Made by a program: the position numbers and the translations under genes. From NCBI RefSeq assembly GCF_002855515.1, contig NZ_PKRP01000002.1:620001-684000 (forward strand): 64,000 bases of DNA, read 5' to 3'. This document shows, one piece after another, positions 16,137-24,902 of this stretch; within the stretch, counting starts at the first letter, position 1, and each line of letters opens with the position of its first letter. The notes beneath the pieces were generated by a model. The model saw only the letters and a list, made by a program, of their open reading frames with translations, did not search any database and was not told the DNA's origin. Source of the stretch: Rhizobium sp. TH135. GTDB taxonomy: Bacteria > Pseudomonadota > Alphaproteobacteria > Rhizobiales > Rhizobiaceae.

Positions 16137-18050
16137 TCAGCCGATCTTGGCGTTGTCGTCCTTCTTGATCGCAATGATCGTCGAGCGCGGCAGCTTGCCT
16201 TCGCCATCCGGGAACGGCGCGTCGGGATGCTGGATGCCGGCAAACATGGTGCGCTTGTCGGCAGACCAGGTGAGGCCGGTCACTTCCGAACCCTTCGGGC
16301 CGGTCATGAAACGCTCGATACGACCGGTGACCGGGTCGCCGGCGAGCATCTGGTTGTTGCCCTGGCCTGCGAAGTCGCCCTCGTTCGAATCTTCACCATC
16401 CGTCTGGATCCAGACGAGACCGGTCGAATCGAACATCATCCCGTCAGGCGAGTTGAACATGTTGCCTTCGTTGATGTTGGACGAACCGGCATAGGCGCCG
16501 TCCTTGTGCACGACCGGGTTGCCGGCCATGGCGAACAGGTCCCACTTGAACTTGCCGTCGGCATGGTCGTCATTCTCAGGGTACCAGCGCACGATCTGGC
16601 CGTATTCATTGCCTTCGCGCGGGTTGACGGCGTTGATTTCCATCACGTCGCCACCGGCATTGGTGCGCATCTTGCCATCCTTGAGAACGGCGCGGTTCGA
16701 GTTGTTGGTTAGGCAGCAATAGGCTTCGATCGCAACCGGATTGATGGCAACCCATTCCGGGCGGTCCATGGTGGTGGCACCAACCTTGGAGGCTGCCTGA
16801 CGGGTGAAGACGGCGATCTCGTCGGCCTTCATGCCGGTGGTCTCAGGCGTCAGAGCCAGCCATTCGCCGGTGCCCTCGTCGGAGAACTTGGCAACGTAGA
16901 GCATGCCTTCGTCGAGCAGCTTGGAGGTGTCGCCACCCGGGACATAAATGCCGTTGGAGACATACTTGTAGAGGAACTCGCCACGCTCGTCGTCGCCCAT
17001 GTAGACGACCACGCGACCATCGCGTGCGATGACCACGGCAGCGTTTTCATGCTTGATGCGGCCAAGAGCGGTGCGCTTGATCGGCGTCGAGGAAGCATCC
17101 GACGGATCGATCTCGACGATGTAGCCTGCGCGACGCGGCTCGTTCGGGTTCTTCGCCACGTCGAAGCGCTCGTCGAACTTCTCGTAGCCGTAGCGCGTCT
17201 CGGCCACGATGCCGTAGCGCTTGTAGTCGTCGGGCATCTTGTGGTCGGCGGCGGTTGTGCCGAAATAGCCGTTGAAGTTTTCTTCGCAGGTCAGATAGGT
17301 GCCCCACGGCGTCTTGCCGGCGCCGCAGTTGTTGAAGGTCCCGAGACAGTCGACACCATTGGGATCGGCGGCCGTCTTGACGAGGTCGGAACCGGCGGCA
17401 GGACCGGACAGCTTCATCGGTGTGTTGTGATGGATGCGGCGGTTGAACTTGCTGTCGAGCACGATTTCGAAACCGTCGGCGCCTTCGGTCACTTCCATGA
17501 CGGTCACACCCTGCATGTTCTGCAGGATCTTCACGTCGTCGAGGCTCTTCGGCATGCCCTCTTCATTGTTGGGCAGGTTCGTCTCGTTGTTCACATATTC
17601 ATGGTTGACCGCGATCACCTGGGCATTGCCGATGACAAAGAGTTCCATGCCGTCGGTGTTCTCGCCGAAGACCTTGTCGGAGGCCTCGAGCGAAACGCCA
17701 TTGACCGGATCAATGTCGGCGACGTTGGAGAACAGCGGCTGGCCCCACTTGGCGAGCGGCTTCCAGCTGTAGCCTTCCGGCACATGCACGGTGTTGTCGG
17801 TCGCAATCGCGATCGGCTTGAACGGGAAGCGCGATGCGGCTTCCTGCGCCTGGGCCGAGGTCGAGCTCATCAGGTTGCCGAGCGTGCCCATGGCGGCTGC
17901 AGCAGAGCCCATGGCCAGGATGCCGCCGAGGAACCCGCGGCGGGAGACGGCGCGTTCAACGACGCGGTCGAAGTCGGTCACGGCCGGCGGCGGATTATGC
18001 AGCTCGTCCCACTCGTCCCAGGACAGGTGATTGGTGTTGGTCTCGGTCAT
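16137..18050 (-). CDS. PhoX family alkaline phosphatase (DUF839), Tat-exported
   Basis: PhoX enzymes are calcium/iron-dependent phosphomonoesterases of the periplasm used in phosphate scavenging. The 637-residue protein carries a twin-arginine signal S36-R-R-G-F-L-G-G, followed by a hydrophobic stretch ending near STSAQA. Family segments include AVNHEYVNNE, DCLGTFNNCGAGKTPWGTYLTCEEN and YMGDDERGEFLYKYVS. Start ATG 18050 follows AGGAGG; the open frame continues upstream another 47 codons without a ribosome site. A possible Pho box lies about 50 bp upstream. The gene is convergent with minCDE. Confidence 0.9.
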   Translation of the reverse strand: MTETNTNHLSWDEWDELHNPPPAVTDFDRVVERAVSRRGFLGGILAMGSAAAAMGTLGNLMSSTSAQAQEAASRFPFKPIAIATDNTVHVPEGYSWKPLAKWGQPLFSNVADIDPVNGVSLEASDKVFGENTDGMELFVIGNAQVIAVNHEYVNNETNLPNNEEGMPKSLDDVKILQNMQGVTVMEVTEGADGFEIVLDSKFNRRIHHNTPMKLSGPAAGSDLVKTAADPNGVDCLGTFNNCGAGKTPWGTYLTCEENFNGYFGTTAADHKMPDDYKRYGIVAETRYGYEKFDERFDVAKNPNEPRRAGYIVEIDPSDASSTPIKRTALGRIKHENAAVVIARDGRVVVYMGDDERGEFLYKYVSNGIYVPGGDTSKLLDEGMLYVAKFSDEGTGEWLALTPETTGMKADEIAVFTRQAASKVGATTMDRPEWVAINPVAIEAYCCLTNNSNRAVLKDGKMRTNAGGDVMEINAVNPREGNEYGQIVRWYPENDDHADGKFKWDLFAMAGNPVVHKDGAYAGSSNINEGNMFNSPDGMMFDSTGLVWIQTDGEDSNEGDFAGQGNNQMLAGDPVTGRIERFMTGPKGSEVTGLTWSADKRTMFAGIQHPDAPFPDGEGKLPRSTIIAIKKDDNAKIG

Positions 18051-18098
18051 CGCTGAGCCTCCTATGGGTTGAAGTTCACCTCCGACTAGCCATCGCGG

Positions 18099-18116
18099 GT
18101 AACAGTGATGTGACGA
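18099..18116 (-). promoter_or_regulatory. Possible Pho box upstream of phoX
   Basis: Read on the minus strand the sequence is TCGTCAC, ATCA, CTGTTAC. This is two degenerate copies of the CTGTCAT half-site at the 11-bp period expected for PhoB (about 9 of 14 positions). Placement about 50 bp before the phoX start is suitable. The match is weak. Confidence 0.4.
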
Positions 18117-18345
18117 AATCCGGGCAAGCGAGTGCATCGCAAATTGCTCATTGATGCGACCCGAGGATGCCCGCGGTCCTCTCGTCTTCAAGTCCTTGTC
18201 GCTGTTTGTCTTTCACTGGCGCTGTCGTCGATCCGCGCTTCCGTCGCAGCCCAGCTTTCACGCATCTTTGTTTGAGACTTTGTCCTCGAACTTTCGGTGC
18301 CCGCTTGCCGACGGTGGACGAGACCTCCTGCCGCATCCAAAAGAT

Positions 18346-18361
18346 TTGACGTTTACGTAAA
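18346..18361. promoter_or_regulatory. LiuR/MerR-type operator before the acyl-CoA dehydrogenase
   Basis: TTGACGTTTACGTAAA is a dyad of TT-x-ACGT and ACGT-x-AA around TT. It resembles the operators described for LiuR-type MerR regulators of branched-chain and fatty-acid catabolism in proteobacteria. It lies 90 bp upstream of the gene at 18452. The regulator itself is not in this window. Confidence 0.45.
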
Positions 18362-18451
18362 AATCAATTAGCCAAAGGGAAGAATGTGCCGCGCTTCCTG
18401 GGTGGAGACTGGGCGTGGCCTTGAACCATACGCCAGTTGGAGGAGCACGTC

Positions 18452-20230
18452 ATGTACAAGGCGCCCGTTGAAGAGATCGCGTTTACCCTGAAGCATGTCG
18501 CCGGCCTGACAAAGGCCATCGAAGACGGCAAGCTGGGCGAGCTGAGTGACGATCTCGTTGATGCCATCCTCTCTGAAGCCGGCCGTTTCGCCTCCGACGA
18601 AGTCGCACCGCTCGCCGAGATCGGCGACAAACAGGGTGCCCGCATGGTCGATGGCAAGGTCGTCGTTCCCGATGGCTGGGACAATCTCTACCGTGCTTGG
18701 GCCGAAGGCGGCTGGAACTCACTGACAGCGTCCGAAGATTTCGGCGGGCAGGGGCTGCCCCATATGCTGAATGTCGCCGCTCTTGAGATGTGGAATTCCG
18801 GCTCGATGGGCTTTGCGCTCGGACCGACGCTTACCATGGGCGCCGTCGACGCGGTGACTGCGCACGGCTCCGAGGAATTGAAGGCGAAGTATTTGCCGAA
18901 AATGGTCTCCGGCGAATGGACCGGCACCATGAACCTCACCGAGCCCCATGCCGGCTCGGACCTCGGCGTCATGAAGTCCCGCGCCGAGCGCCGCGATGAC
19001 GGCACCTACCGCATCTTCGGCCAGAAGATCTACATCACCTGGGGCGAACACGAGATCACCGAGAACATCATCCATCTCGTTCTCGCGCGTCTTCCCGACG
19101 CACCCGCTGGCACACGCGGGATCTCGCTCTTCCTCGTGCCAAAGTATCTCGTCAACGACGACGGCTCAATCGGCGCCCGCAACGACCTCCACTGCCATTC
19201 GCTGGAGCACAAGATCGGCATCCACGGCTCGCCGACCTGCACCATGATATATGGCGACGGCAAGTTCGGCGATGAAGCCGGCGCAATCGGCTGGCTGATC
19301 GGCGAGGAGAACAAGGGCCTTGCCTGCATGTTCACCATGATGAACAATGCTCGTCTCGCCGTCGGCATGCAGGGCGTCGCCATCTGCGAAGCCGCCACCC
19401 AGAAGGCCGTGCAATACGCCAAGGACCGCACGCAAGGCAAGGCTCCCGGCTGGACCGGACAGGGCATGTCGCCGATCATCGAACATCCGGATGTCGCCCG
19501 CATGCTGGTGACTATGAAGGCGCTGACCCAGGGCTCGCGCGCAATCTGCTACGTCTGCGCGCACGCCACCGATATGAGCCACCACGCTGACGGCGACGAG
19601 GCCCGCCACTGGGCCGAACGCGCAGCCCTGCTCACCCCGATCGCCAAGTCCTTCGCCACCGATGCCGGCGTCGATGTCGCCTCGCTCGGCATCCAGACCC
19701 ATGGCGGCATGGGCTTCATCGAGGAAACTGGTGCCGCCCGCTACTGGCGCGACAGCCGCATCGCCCCGATCTACGAAGGCACCAACGGCATCCAGGCCGC
19801 AGACCTCGTCACCCGCAAGCTGCCGCTTTCCAACGGCAACCATGTCCGCGGCTACATCACCGAACTCAAGCAGGTAGTGAACGCCGTGCGCGCCTCCAAT
19901 CTCGAAGGTTTTGGCGAGACCGCCGCCCGCCTCGACGCGAGCCTGTCGGATCTCGAAGATGCCACCGAGTGGCTGCTCTCGCAGCTCGCCGCTGGCAACG
20001 CGTCTGCAGCGCTCGCAGGCGCCACACCCTACCAGCGCCTTTTCGGTCTGGCTTTGACCGGTGTCTACCTCGCGAAGGGTGCGCTCGCCGACGAGGACCA
20101 CGGTCGCGACAACCGCCTGGCGCTCTGCCGCTTCGCCGCCGAGAACCTGATCGCCGAGACAGCGGCGCTGAAGGATCGTGTGGTCAACGGCGCTGCGAGC
20201 CTGGAAGCAGCACGCGCGCTGTTTGCATAA
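18452..20230 (+). CDS. Acyl-CoA dehydrogenase (long form with extra C-terminal domain)
   Basis: The enzyme oxidises acyl-CoA to trans-2-enoyl-CoA in beta-oxidation, with FAD and ETF. In 592 residues the FAD/substrate motif is TMNLTEPHAGSDLGVMKS, followed by ARLAVGMQGVAICEAATQKA and GGMGFIEETGAARYWRDSRI. The catalytic Glu lies in IYEGTNGIQAADLV. Residues about 465-592 form the additional C-terminal domain of the FadE/DmdC-like long subfamily, so a DmdC-type role on methylthio-acyl-CoA is an alternative. ATG 18452 follows GGAGGAG. An enoyl-CoA hydratase gene follows, separated by a RIME-like element. Confidence 0.9.
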   Translation: MYKAPVEEIAFTLKHVAGLTKAIEDGKLGELSDDLVDAILSEAGRFASDEVAPLAEIGDKQGARMVDGKVVVPDGWDNLYRAWAEGGWNSLTASEDFGGQGLPHMLNVAALEMWNSGSMGFALGPTLTMGAVDAVTAHGSEELKAKYLPKMVSGEWTGTMNLTEPHAGSDLGVMKSRAERRDDGTYRIFGQKIYITWGEHEITENIIHLVLARLPDAPAGTRGISLFLVPKYLVNDDGSIGARNDLHCHSLEHKIGIHGSPTCTMIYGDGKFGDEAGAIGWLIGEENKGLACMFTMMNNARLAVGMQGVAICEAATQKAVQYAKDRTQGKAPGWTGQGMSPIIEHPDVARMLVTMKALTQGSRAICYVCAHATDMSHHADGDEARHWAERAALLTPIAKSFATDAGVDVASLGIQTHGGMGFIEETGAARYWRDSRIAPIYEGTNGIQAADLVTRKLPLSNGNHVRGYITELKQVVNAVRASNLEGFGETAARLDASLSDLEDATEWLLSQLAAGNASAALAGATPYQRLFGLALTGVYLAKGALADEDHGRDNRLALCRFAAENLIAETAALKDRVVNGAASLEAARALFA

Positions 20231-20248
20231 GACGCTGGCCGCGGGTCC

Positions 20249-20384
20249 TCTTCTCCCCAGCGGGGAGAAGGTGGCCGAAGGCCTCAGCGCAATACTTTGC
20301 GCTTGAGATGAGGGGGAGGCGAAGCCTCGCAAGACCCCCTCATCGCCTCGCATTCGCTCGGTACTTCTCCCCGCTGGGGAGAAG
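20249..20384. repeat. RIME-like intergenic palindromic element
   Basis: Two palindromes, CTTCTCCCC-AGC-GGGGAGAAG-like at 20250-20270 and its counterpart CTTCTCCCCGCTGGGGAGAAG at 20364-20384, flank about 95 bp. That interval contains a second inverted pair around GAGGGGGAGGCGAAGCCTCGC...CCCCCTC. This is the form of Rhizobium intergenic mosaic elements: two large palindromes, non-coding, over 100 bp. It sits inside an apparent operon, so its hairpins would be transcribed. Confidence 0.75.
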
Positions 20385-20399
20385 AGAAGGAGACCGCCC

Positions 20400-21161
20400 A
20401 TGACCGACCACATCCAGATCACCCGCCCAGAAGCCCATCCCGGCGTCCTCGTCCTGCGTTTCAACCGTCCGGACAAGAAGAACGCGATCACGCAGGCCAT
20501 GTACCAGAAGCTGACCGCAGGTCTGCTGGAGGGCGAGCAGGACGACACGATCCGCGCCATCGTCTTCCTCGGCACCGAGGGTTGCTTCTCCGCCGGCAAC
20601 GACATGGCCGATTTCCTCGGCTTCGCCATGGCCGGCGCGGTCGGCGAACCCGCCGCCTTCGGCCTCCTGCGCGCGCTCACCGAAGTCACCAAACCTTTGG
20701 TCTCCGGCGTCGACGGTCTCGCGATCGGCATCGGCACGACGCTGCACATGCATTGCGACCTGACGGTTGCCTCCGACCGCAGCCTGTTCAAGACGCCCTT
20801 TGTCGATCTGGCGCTGGTGCCGGAAGCCGCCTCCAGCCTGATTGCGCCGCGCATCATGGGCCACCAGCGCGCTTTTGCCATGCTCGCCGCGAGCGAAGGC
20901 TTCTCCGCTGAACAGGCCCGAGAGGCAGGTCTCATCTGGAAGGTCGTCTCGCCGGATCAGGTCGAGACTGAGACCATGAAGATTGCCTCCTCGCTCGCGT
21001 CCAAGCCGCCAGCCGCGATGAAGATCGCCCGTGCTCTGGTCAAGGGCAGCGCTGACGAGGTGCGAACCCGCATGCAGGAAGAGCTCGTGCATTTCGTCGC
21101 CCAGCTGAAAAGCGCCGAAGCTCGCTCCGCCTTCGAAGCCTTCATGAAGGGCCGCGGATAA
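20400..21161 (+). CDS. Enoyl-CoA hydratase/isomerase family protein
   Basis: The 253-residue crotonase-fold enzyme probably hydrates the 2-enoyl-CoA made by the dehydrogenase upstream. Oxyanion-hole segments are GCFSAGNDMADFLG and DGLAIGIGTTLHMHCDLTVAS. LALVPEAASSLIAPRIMG carries the Glu found in hydratases, while the second catalytic acid of true hydratases is replaced, leaving isomerase activity possible. ATG 20400 follows AAGGAG. The start lies 15 bp after the RIME-like hairpin. Confidence 0.88.
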   Translation: MTDHIQITRPEAHPGVLVLRFNRPDKKNAITQAMYQKLTAGLLEGEQDDTIRAIVFLGTEGCFSAGNDMADFLGFAMAGAVGEPAAFGLLRALTEVTKPLVSGVDGLAIGIGTTLHMHCDLTVASDRSLFKTPFVDLALVPEAASSLIAPRIMGHQRAFAMLAASEGFSAEQAREAGLIWKVVSPDQVETETMKIASSLASKPPAAMKIARALVKGSADEVRTRMQEELVHFVAQLKSAEARSAFEAFMKGRG

Positions 21162-21346
21162 AACCGTCGGCCGTATGTGAGGCCTACTTATTTTTCGGAC
21201 TTCGCTTAAGTACCCGTTAAATCCTGCGGGGTATCTGTGAGAGAGCGGCAAATCCACCGTTCCTGCACCATGATGGTGCCGTGATCACACAATGCCCCGT
21301 GACCCTCGCGCCGAAGTGGCGCGAAGAGTTTTTGCAGGACCGTACC

Positions 21347-23437
21347 GTGAAGACCAGTTCCAACCTGATGACCAAGATTCTGGTGGTTGCCTCCCTCGTG
21401 GTGGTGGCTGCCCTCTCCGGCTTCTCTTTCTATATCGACAGCCTCCAGCGCAACGCGACGAGTGCGGCCGTCAAGAGCGAGATCGATAGCTCCGGTCTCC
21501 AGGCCTCGCAGAGTATCGCGAACTGGCTTGGCGCCCGTGTGATGCTGACCGAGCTTGCCGGCAATGCCGCAGCCAAGGCGCCCGATGCGGCTGCCATCAC
21601 CGCCGCATTCGACAACCCGGTCCTGATCCGCGAATTCATGTCGACCTATGTCGGCGACGAGCAGGGCGTCTTCACCAGCGTGCCGAACCAGCCGCTGCCG
21701 GAAGGCTACGATCCGCGCAAGCGCCCGTGGTATCAGGACGCCGTCAAGGCGGACAAGATGGTCCTGACCGACCCCTATGCCGACGCCTCGACCGGCAACC
21801 TGATCATCAGTGCCGCCATTCCGGTGAAGAAGGACGGCAAGCTCTACGGCGTTGCCGCTTCCGACTTCTCGCTGACCTCGCTCGTCGACATGGTCAACTC
21901 GGTTGACATGGGCGGCAAGGGCTCTGCCTTCCTCGTCAAGCAGGACGGCACGATCCTCGTCCATCGTGACGGCAACCTCGTTACCAAGACGCTGAAGGAT
22001 GCCTTCCCGAACCAGACACCCGCAGTTGGCGCCGGCATCACGGAAACCACCTTCGCCGATGCCAACGTCCTCGTCTCCTTCCTGCCCATCAAGGGCCTGC
22101 CGCGCGAAGACTGGTATCTCGGTGTGCAGATCGACCGCGATCTCGCCTTCGCCGCGATCGGCGAATTCCGAACGGCCGCAGCCGTCGCCACCCTCGTCGG
22201 CGTCGTCGCCATGATCGGCATTCTCGCAGCCCTGCTGTCGCGCCTCGTGGTTCGTCCGGTGGTCGACATGACCGGCGTCATGGGCAAGCTCGCCGGCGGC
22301 GATGTCTCGGCCGAAATTCCGGGCACCGCCCGGCAGGACGAAATCGGCCAGATGGCCGCTGCCGTTGCCGTCTTCCGCGACAACATCATCGAGCGCGGTC
22401 GCCTGGCCCGCGAAGCGGATGAAACCCGCACCATGACCGAACAGGAGCGCCGCGAACGCGAAGCCGCAAGGACGCGCGAAGCCGAGCAGGTTTCCTTCGC
22501 GGTCCACTCGCTGGCTGATGGCCTCGGTCGCCTTGCCAATGGGGACCTCGTATCGCGCATTGAAACGCCCTTTGCCGGCGACCTCGACCGCCTGCGCGTC
22601 GACTTCAACGCCTCCGTCGAAAAGCTCCACGATGCGCTGGCCACCGTCGGCCGCAACGCCCGCGCCATCGATGGCGGTGCTGCCGAAATCCGCTCCTCTG
22701 CCGACAATCTCGCCCGCCGCACCGAGCAGCAGGCAGCTTCGGTCGAGGAGACGGCTGCCGCCCTCGAAGAGATCACCACCACCGTCAAGGACAGCGCCCG
22801 CCGTGCCGAAGAAGTCGGCCAGCTGGTGACCCGTGCCCGTGCCGGCGCCGAAAAGTCAGGTGAAATCGTCGAAAAGGCCGTCGATGCCATGCAGGGCATC
22901 GAGAAGTCTTCCGGCGAGATCTCCAACATCATCGGCGTCATCGACGAAATCGCCTTCCAGACCAACCTGCTCGCCTTGAACGCCGGTGTCGAAGCCGCGC
23001 GTGCCGGTGAAGCTGGCAAGGGCTTCGCCGTGGTTGCCCAGGAAGTCCGTGAACTCGCACAGCGTTCTGCGAACGCTGCAAAGGAGATCAAGACCCTGAT
23101 CAGCGCCTCCGGTACCCAGGTCAAGCACGGCGTCGAACTCGTCAACGAGACGGGCAAGGCGCTCGACGTTATCGTCCGCGAGGTCCAGGAGATCAACGGC
23201 CACGTCAACGCGATCGTCACCGCCTCGCGCGAACAGTCGACCGGCCTGCAGGAGATCAACACTGCCGTCAACACCATGGACCAGGGCACGCAGCAGAACG
23301 CCGCCATGGTCGAGGAACAGACGGCAGCCAGCCACGGCCTTGCCCAGGAAGCAGCAGCGCTCACGGCTCTGCTCAACCAGTTCCGCATCGACGAGCGGGC
23401 CTCCGGCACATCCTCTGGCCATCGTCGCGCCGCCTGA
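21347..23437 (+). CDS. Methyl-accepting chemotaxis protein with dCache periplasmic sensor
   Basis: This 696-residue transmembrane chemoreceptor has TM1 at about 8-30 ([19 protein letters not shown]). A double-Cache ligand-binding domain (about 35-275) contains [30 protein letters not shown], and TM2 lies at about 280-300. A HAMP domain and a long signalling domain follow, with the hairpin tip [33 protein letters not shown]. dCache domains of this type bind amino acids or related small molecules. The C-terminus lacks a CheR-binding pentapeptide. The start is taken as GTG 21347 after GCAGGA; GTG 21281 and ATG 21368 are alternatives. Confidence 0.88.
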   Translation: MKTSSNLMTKILVVASLVVVAALSGFSFYIDSLQRNATSAAVKSEIDSSGLQASQSIANWLGARVMLTELAGNAAAKAPDAAAITAAFDNPVLIREFMSTYVGDEQGVFTSVPNQPLPEGYDPRKRPWYQDAVKADKMVLTDPYADASTGNLIISAAIPVKKDGKLYGVAASDFSLTSLVDMVNSVDMGGKGSAFLVKQDGTILVHRDGNLVTKTLKDAFPNQTPAVGAGITETTFADANVLVSFLPIKGLPREDWYLGVQIDRDLAFAAIGEFRTAAAVATLVGVVAMIGILAALLSRLVVRPVVDMTGVMGKLAGGDVSAEIPGTARQDEIGQMAAAVAVFRDNIIERGRLAREADETRTMTEQERREREAARTREAEQVSFAVHSLADGLGRLANGDLVSRIETPFAGDLDRLRVDFNASVEKLHDALATVGRNARAIDGGAAEIRSSADNLARRTEQQAASVEETAAALEEITTTVKDSARRAEEVGQLVTRARAGAEKSGEIVEKAVDAMQGIEKSSGEISNIIGVIDEIAFQTNLLALNAGVEAARAGEAGKGFAVVAQEVRELAQRSANAAKEIKTLISASGTQVKHGVELVNETGKALDVIVREVQEINGHVNAIVTASREQSTGLQEINTAVNTMDQGTQQNAAMVEEQTAASHGLAQEAAALTALLNQFRIDERASGTSSGHRRAA

Positions 23438-23458
23438 TCAGCACTTGCTTAGCCTGGG

Positions 23459-23484
23459 AACGGCGCCCGCGTGGCGCCGTTTTC
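23459..23484 (+). terminator. Rho-independent terminator after the dCache chemoreceptor
   Basis: AACGGCGCC and GGCGCCGTT pair around CCGCG (9-bp stem) and run into TTTT. Confidence 0.85.
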
Positions 23485-23628
23485 CGTTTCAGGCAAGATA
23501 TGGTTCAGCCTGTGTTCAGTCTTTGCCGCTAGTCTCTCCAACTCTGGGCTATCTCGGGCGTTCGGTTTTTGCTGCGCGTCCCATCTGATCGCGGTCCGTC
23601 GAAATCAAGCCGTCTTATCGAGGTTTTC

Positions 23629-23934
23629 ATGTTGCGTTTGTTCTGTGTCGCACTCAGCCTGCTGTTCATCGTCTCCCCATCATCGGCCGAAACGCTGGCA
23701 AGCGGCCAGTCTCCCTACGTGCTGATCAATGATACCAATGGCGTCATCATCGAAACCCATAAGACTCCGCGCCAGACCCAAGGCGTCCGCCCGCAGCGCT
23801 ACATCTGCGTCGTCGACCAGTCCGGCAGCGTCGGTGGCGGCGGGCAGGTGTCCTGCCCGGCAAAACCCGGTCGCGTCGGCGGCCGCTGCCGTTGCGCCAA
23901 CGTCACCGGCTCCGGAACGCTTCTCACCTACTGA
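23629..23934 (+). CDS. Small secreted protein, cysteine-containing, unknown function
   Basis: This 101-residue protein has a Sec signal peptide (MLRLFCVALSLLFIVSPSSA/E). The mature 80 residues contain four cysteines (ICVV, VSCPAK, GRCRCAN) and a glycine-rich centre, compatible with two disulfides. I do not recognise a family. ATG 23629 is the natural start, since the signal peptide begins there and CGAGG lies upstream; the 20 in-frame codons before it look non-coding. It is probably monocistronic. Confidence 0.65.
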   Translation: MLRLFCVALSLLFIVSPSSAETLASGQSPYVLINDTNGVIIETHKTPRQTQGVRPQRYICVVDQSGSVGGGGQVSCPAKPGRVGGRCRCANVTGSGTLLTY

Positions 23935-24040
23935 ATGGCCATACGCGGGTTCTCTGTTTCTGGAAGCCCGCGACATTCGTTAGGAACCTGCTGCGGGTAG
24001 CAGCCGTTCGTCCTGTCTCGAAACAGAAAAGGACGTGACC

Positions 24041-24862
24041 ATGCCCCGCATCAAGACCCGTGACGGTATCGAACTCTATACCAAGGACTGGGGGCAGGGC
24101 CGCCCTGTTATCCTCCTGCATGGCTGGCCGCTGACCGCCGACACCTTCGATGATCTGTCGATGGCGATCGCCGATGCAGGCATGCGCGCCATTGCCTATG
24201 ATCGTCGTGGCTTTGGCCGCTCGGAACAGACGTTCAACGGCTATGACTATGATACGATGGCAGACGATCTGGCCGACGTCATCGCCTCGACCGGAGCCAA
24301 TGACGCGACAATTCTCGGCTTTTCCATGGGAGGCGGTGAGGTGGCGCGCTACATGTCCCGCCACGGTGGCGCCAACCTGCGCTCCGCGGTCCTGGTGTCC
24401 TCTGTAGTGCCCTATATGCTGCAGACCGAGGACAATCCGAACGGCACGCCCCAGTCGACCTTCGACGAGATGACGGAGGGCATGGTCGAGGATCGCGCTC
24501 ACTTCTTTGCCGGCTTCTTCAAGGACTTCTACGGCGTCGGCATGTTCGACAAGGCGGTCAGCTCCGAGGTGCTCGACTGGTCCGTCCGCCAGGCGATGAT
24601 GGCGGGGCTGAAGCCGACGCTCGCTTGCGCCAAGGCTTTCGCGACCACTGACTTCCGTCCGGATCTTGCCGCCTTCAACGTGCCGACCCTGATCATCCAT
24701 GGCACGGACGACAAGACGGTGCCGATCGATGCCGCAGGTCGTGCCGCGGCAGCCGGTATCAACCAGTCCACGCTGATTGAGTATGAGGGTGCGCCCCACG
24801 GGCTCTTTGCCACCCACAGGCAACGCTTCATCGATGACGTGCTGGCGTTCCTGCGCCGCTGA
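24041..24862 (+). CDS. Alpha/beta hydrolase, cofactor-free haloperoxidase/esterase type
   Basis: The 273-residue protein is of the family of non-haem chloroperoxidases and arylesterases. The oxyanion segment is LLHGWPLTAD. The nucleophile is S95 in GFSMGGGE, the acid is in IIHGTDDKTVP, and the catalytic His is in EGAPHGLFATH. No signal peptide is present. ATG 24041 fits the AAAAGGA ribosome site better than GTG 24035. It ends at a strong hairpin shared with the convergent haem peroxidase gene. Substrate unknown. Confidence 0.88.
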   Translation: MPRIKTRDGIELYTKDWGQGRPVILLHGWPLTADTFDDLSMAIADAGMRAIAYDRRGFGRSEQTFNGYDYDTMADDLADVIASTGANDATILGFSMGGGEVARYMSRHGGANLRSAVLVSSVVPYMLQTEDNPNGTPQSTFDEMTEGMVEDRAHFFAGFFKDFYGVGMFDKAVSSEVLDWSVRQAMMAGLKPTLACAKAFATTDFRPDLAAFNVPTLIIHGTDDKTVPIDAAGRAAAAGINQSTLIEYEGAPHGLFATHRQRFIDDVLAFLRR

Positions 24863-24868
24863 GCCATT

Positions 24869-24897
24869 GGGCCTCCCCGGTCACGCCGGGGAGGCCC
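24869..24897. terminator. Bidirectional hairpin between hydrolase and haem peroxidase
   Basis: GGGCCTCCCCGG and CCGGGGAGGCCC form a perfect 12-bp stem around TCACG between two convergent genes. No T-tract follows on the + strand. Confidence 0.65.
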
Positions 24898-24902
24898 CCA
24901 GA

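Larger units (their letters stand above)
18051..18451. other. Divergent promoter region phoX / acyl-CoA dehydrogenase
   Basis: No gene is supported in these 400 bp. It contains the candidate Pho box for the leftward phoX and the LiuR-type palindrome for the rightward acyl-CoA dehydrogenase, listed separately. Confidence 0.6.

Noticed and set aside
19166-20935. 589-residue minus-strand open frame over the acyl-CoA dehydrogenase and enoyl-CoA hydratase genes
   Set aside because: It is antisense to two recognisable enzymes, runs across the RIME-like element and shows no domain.
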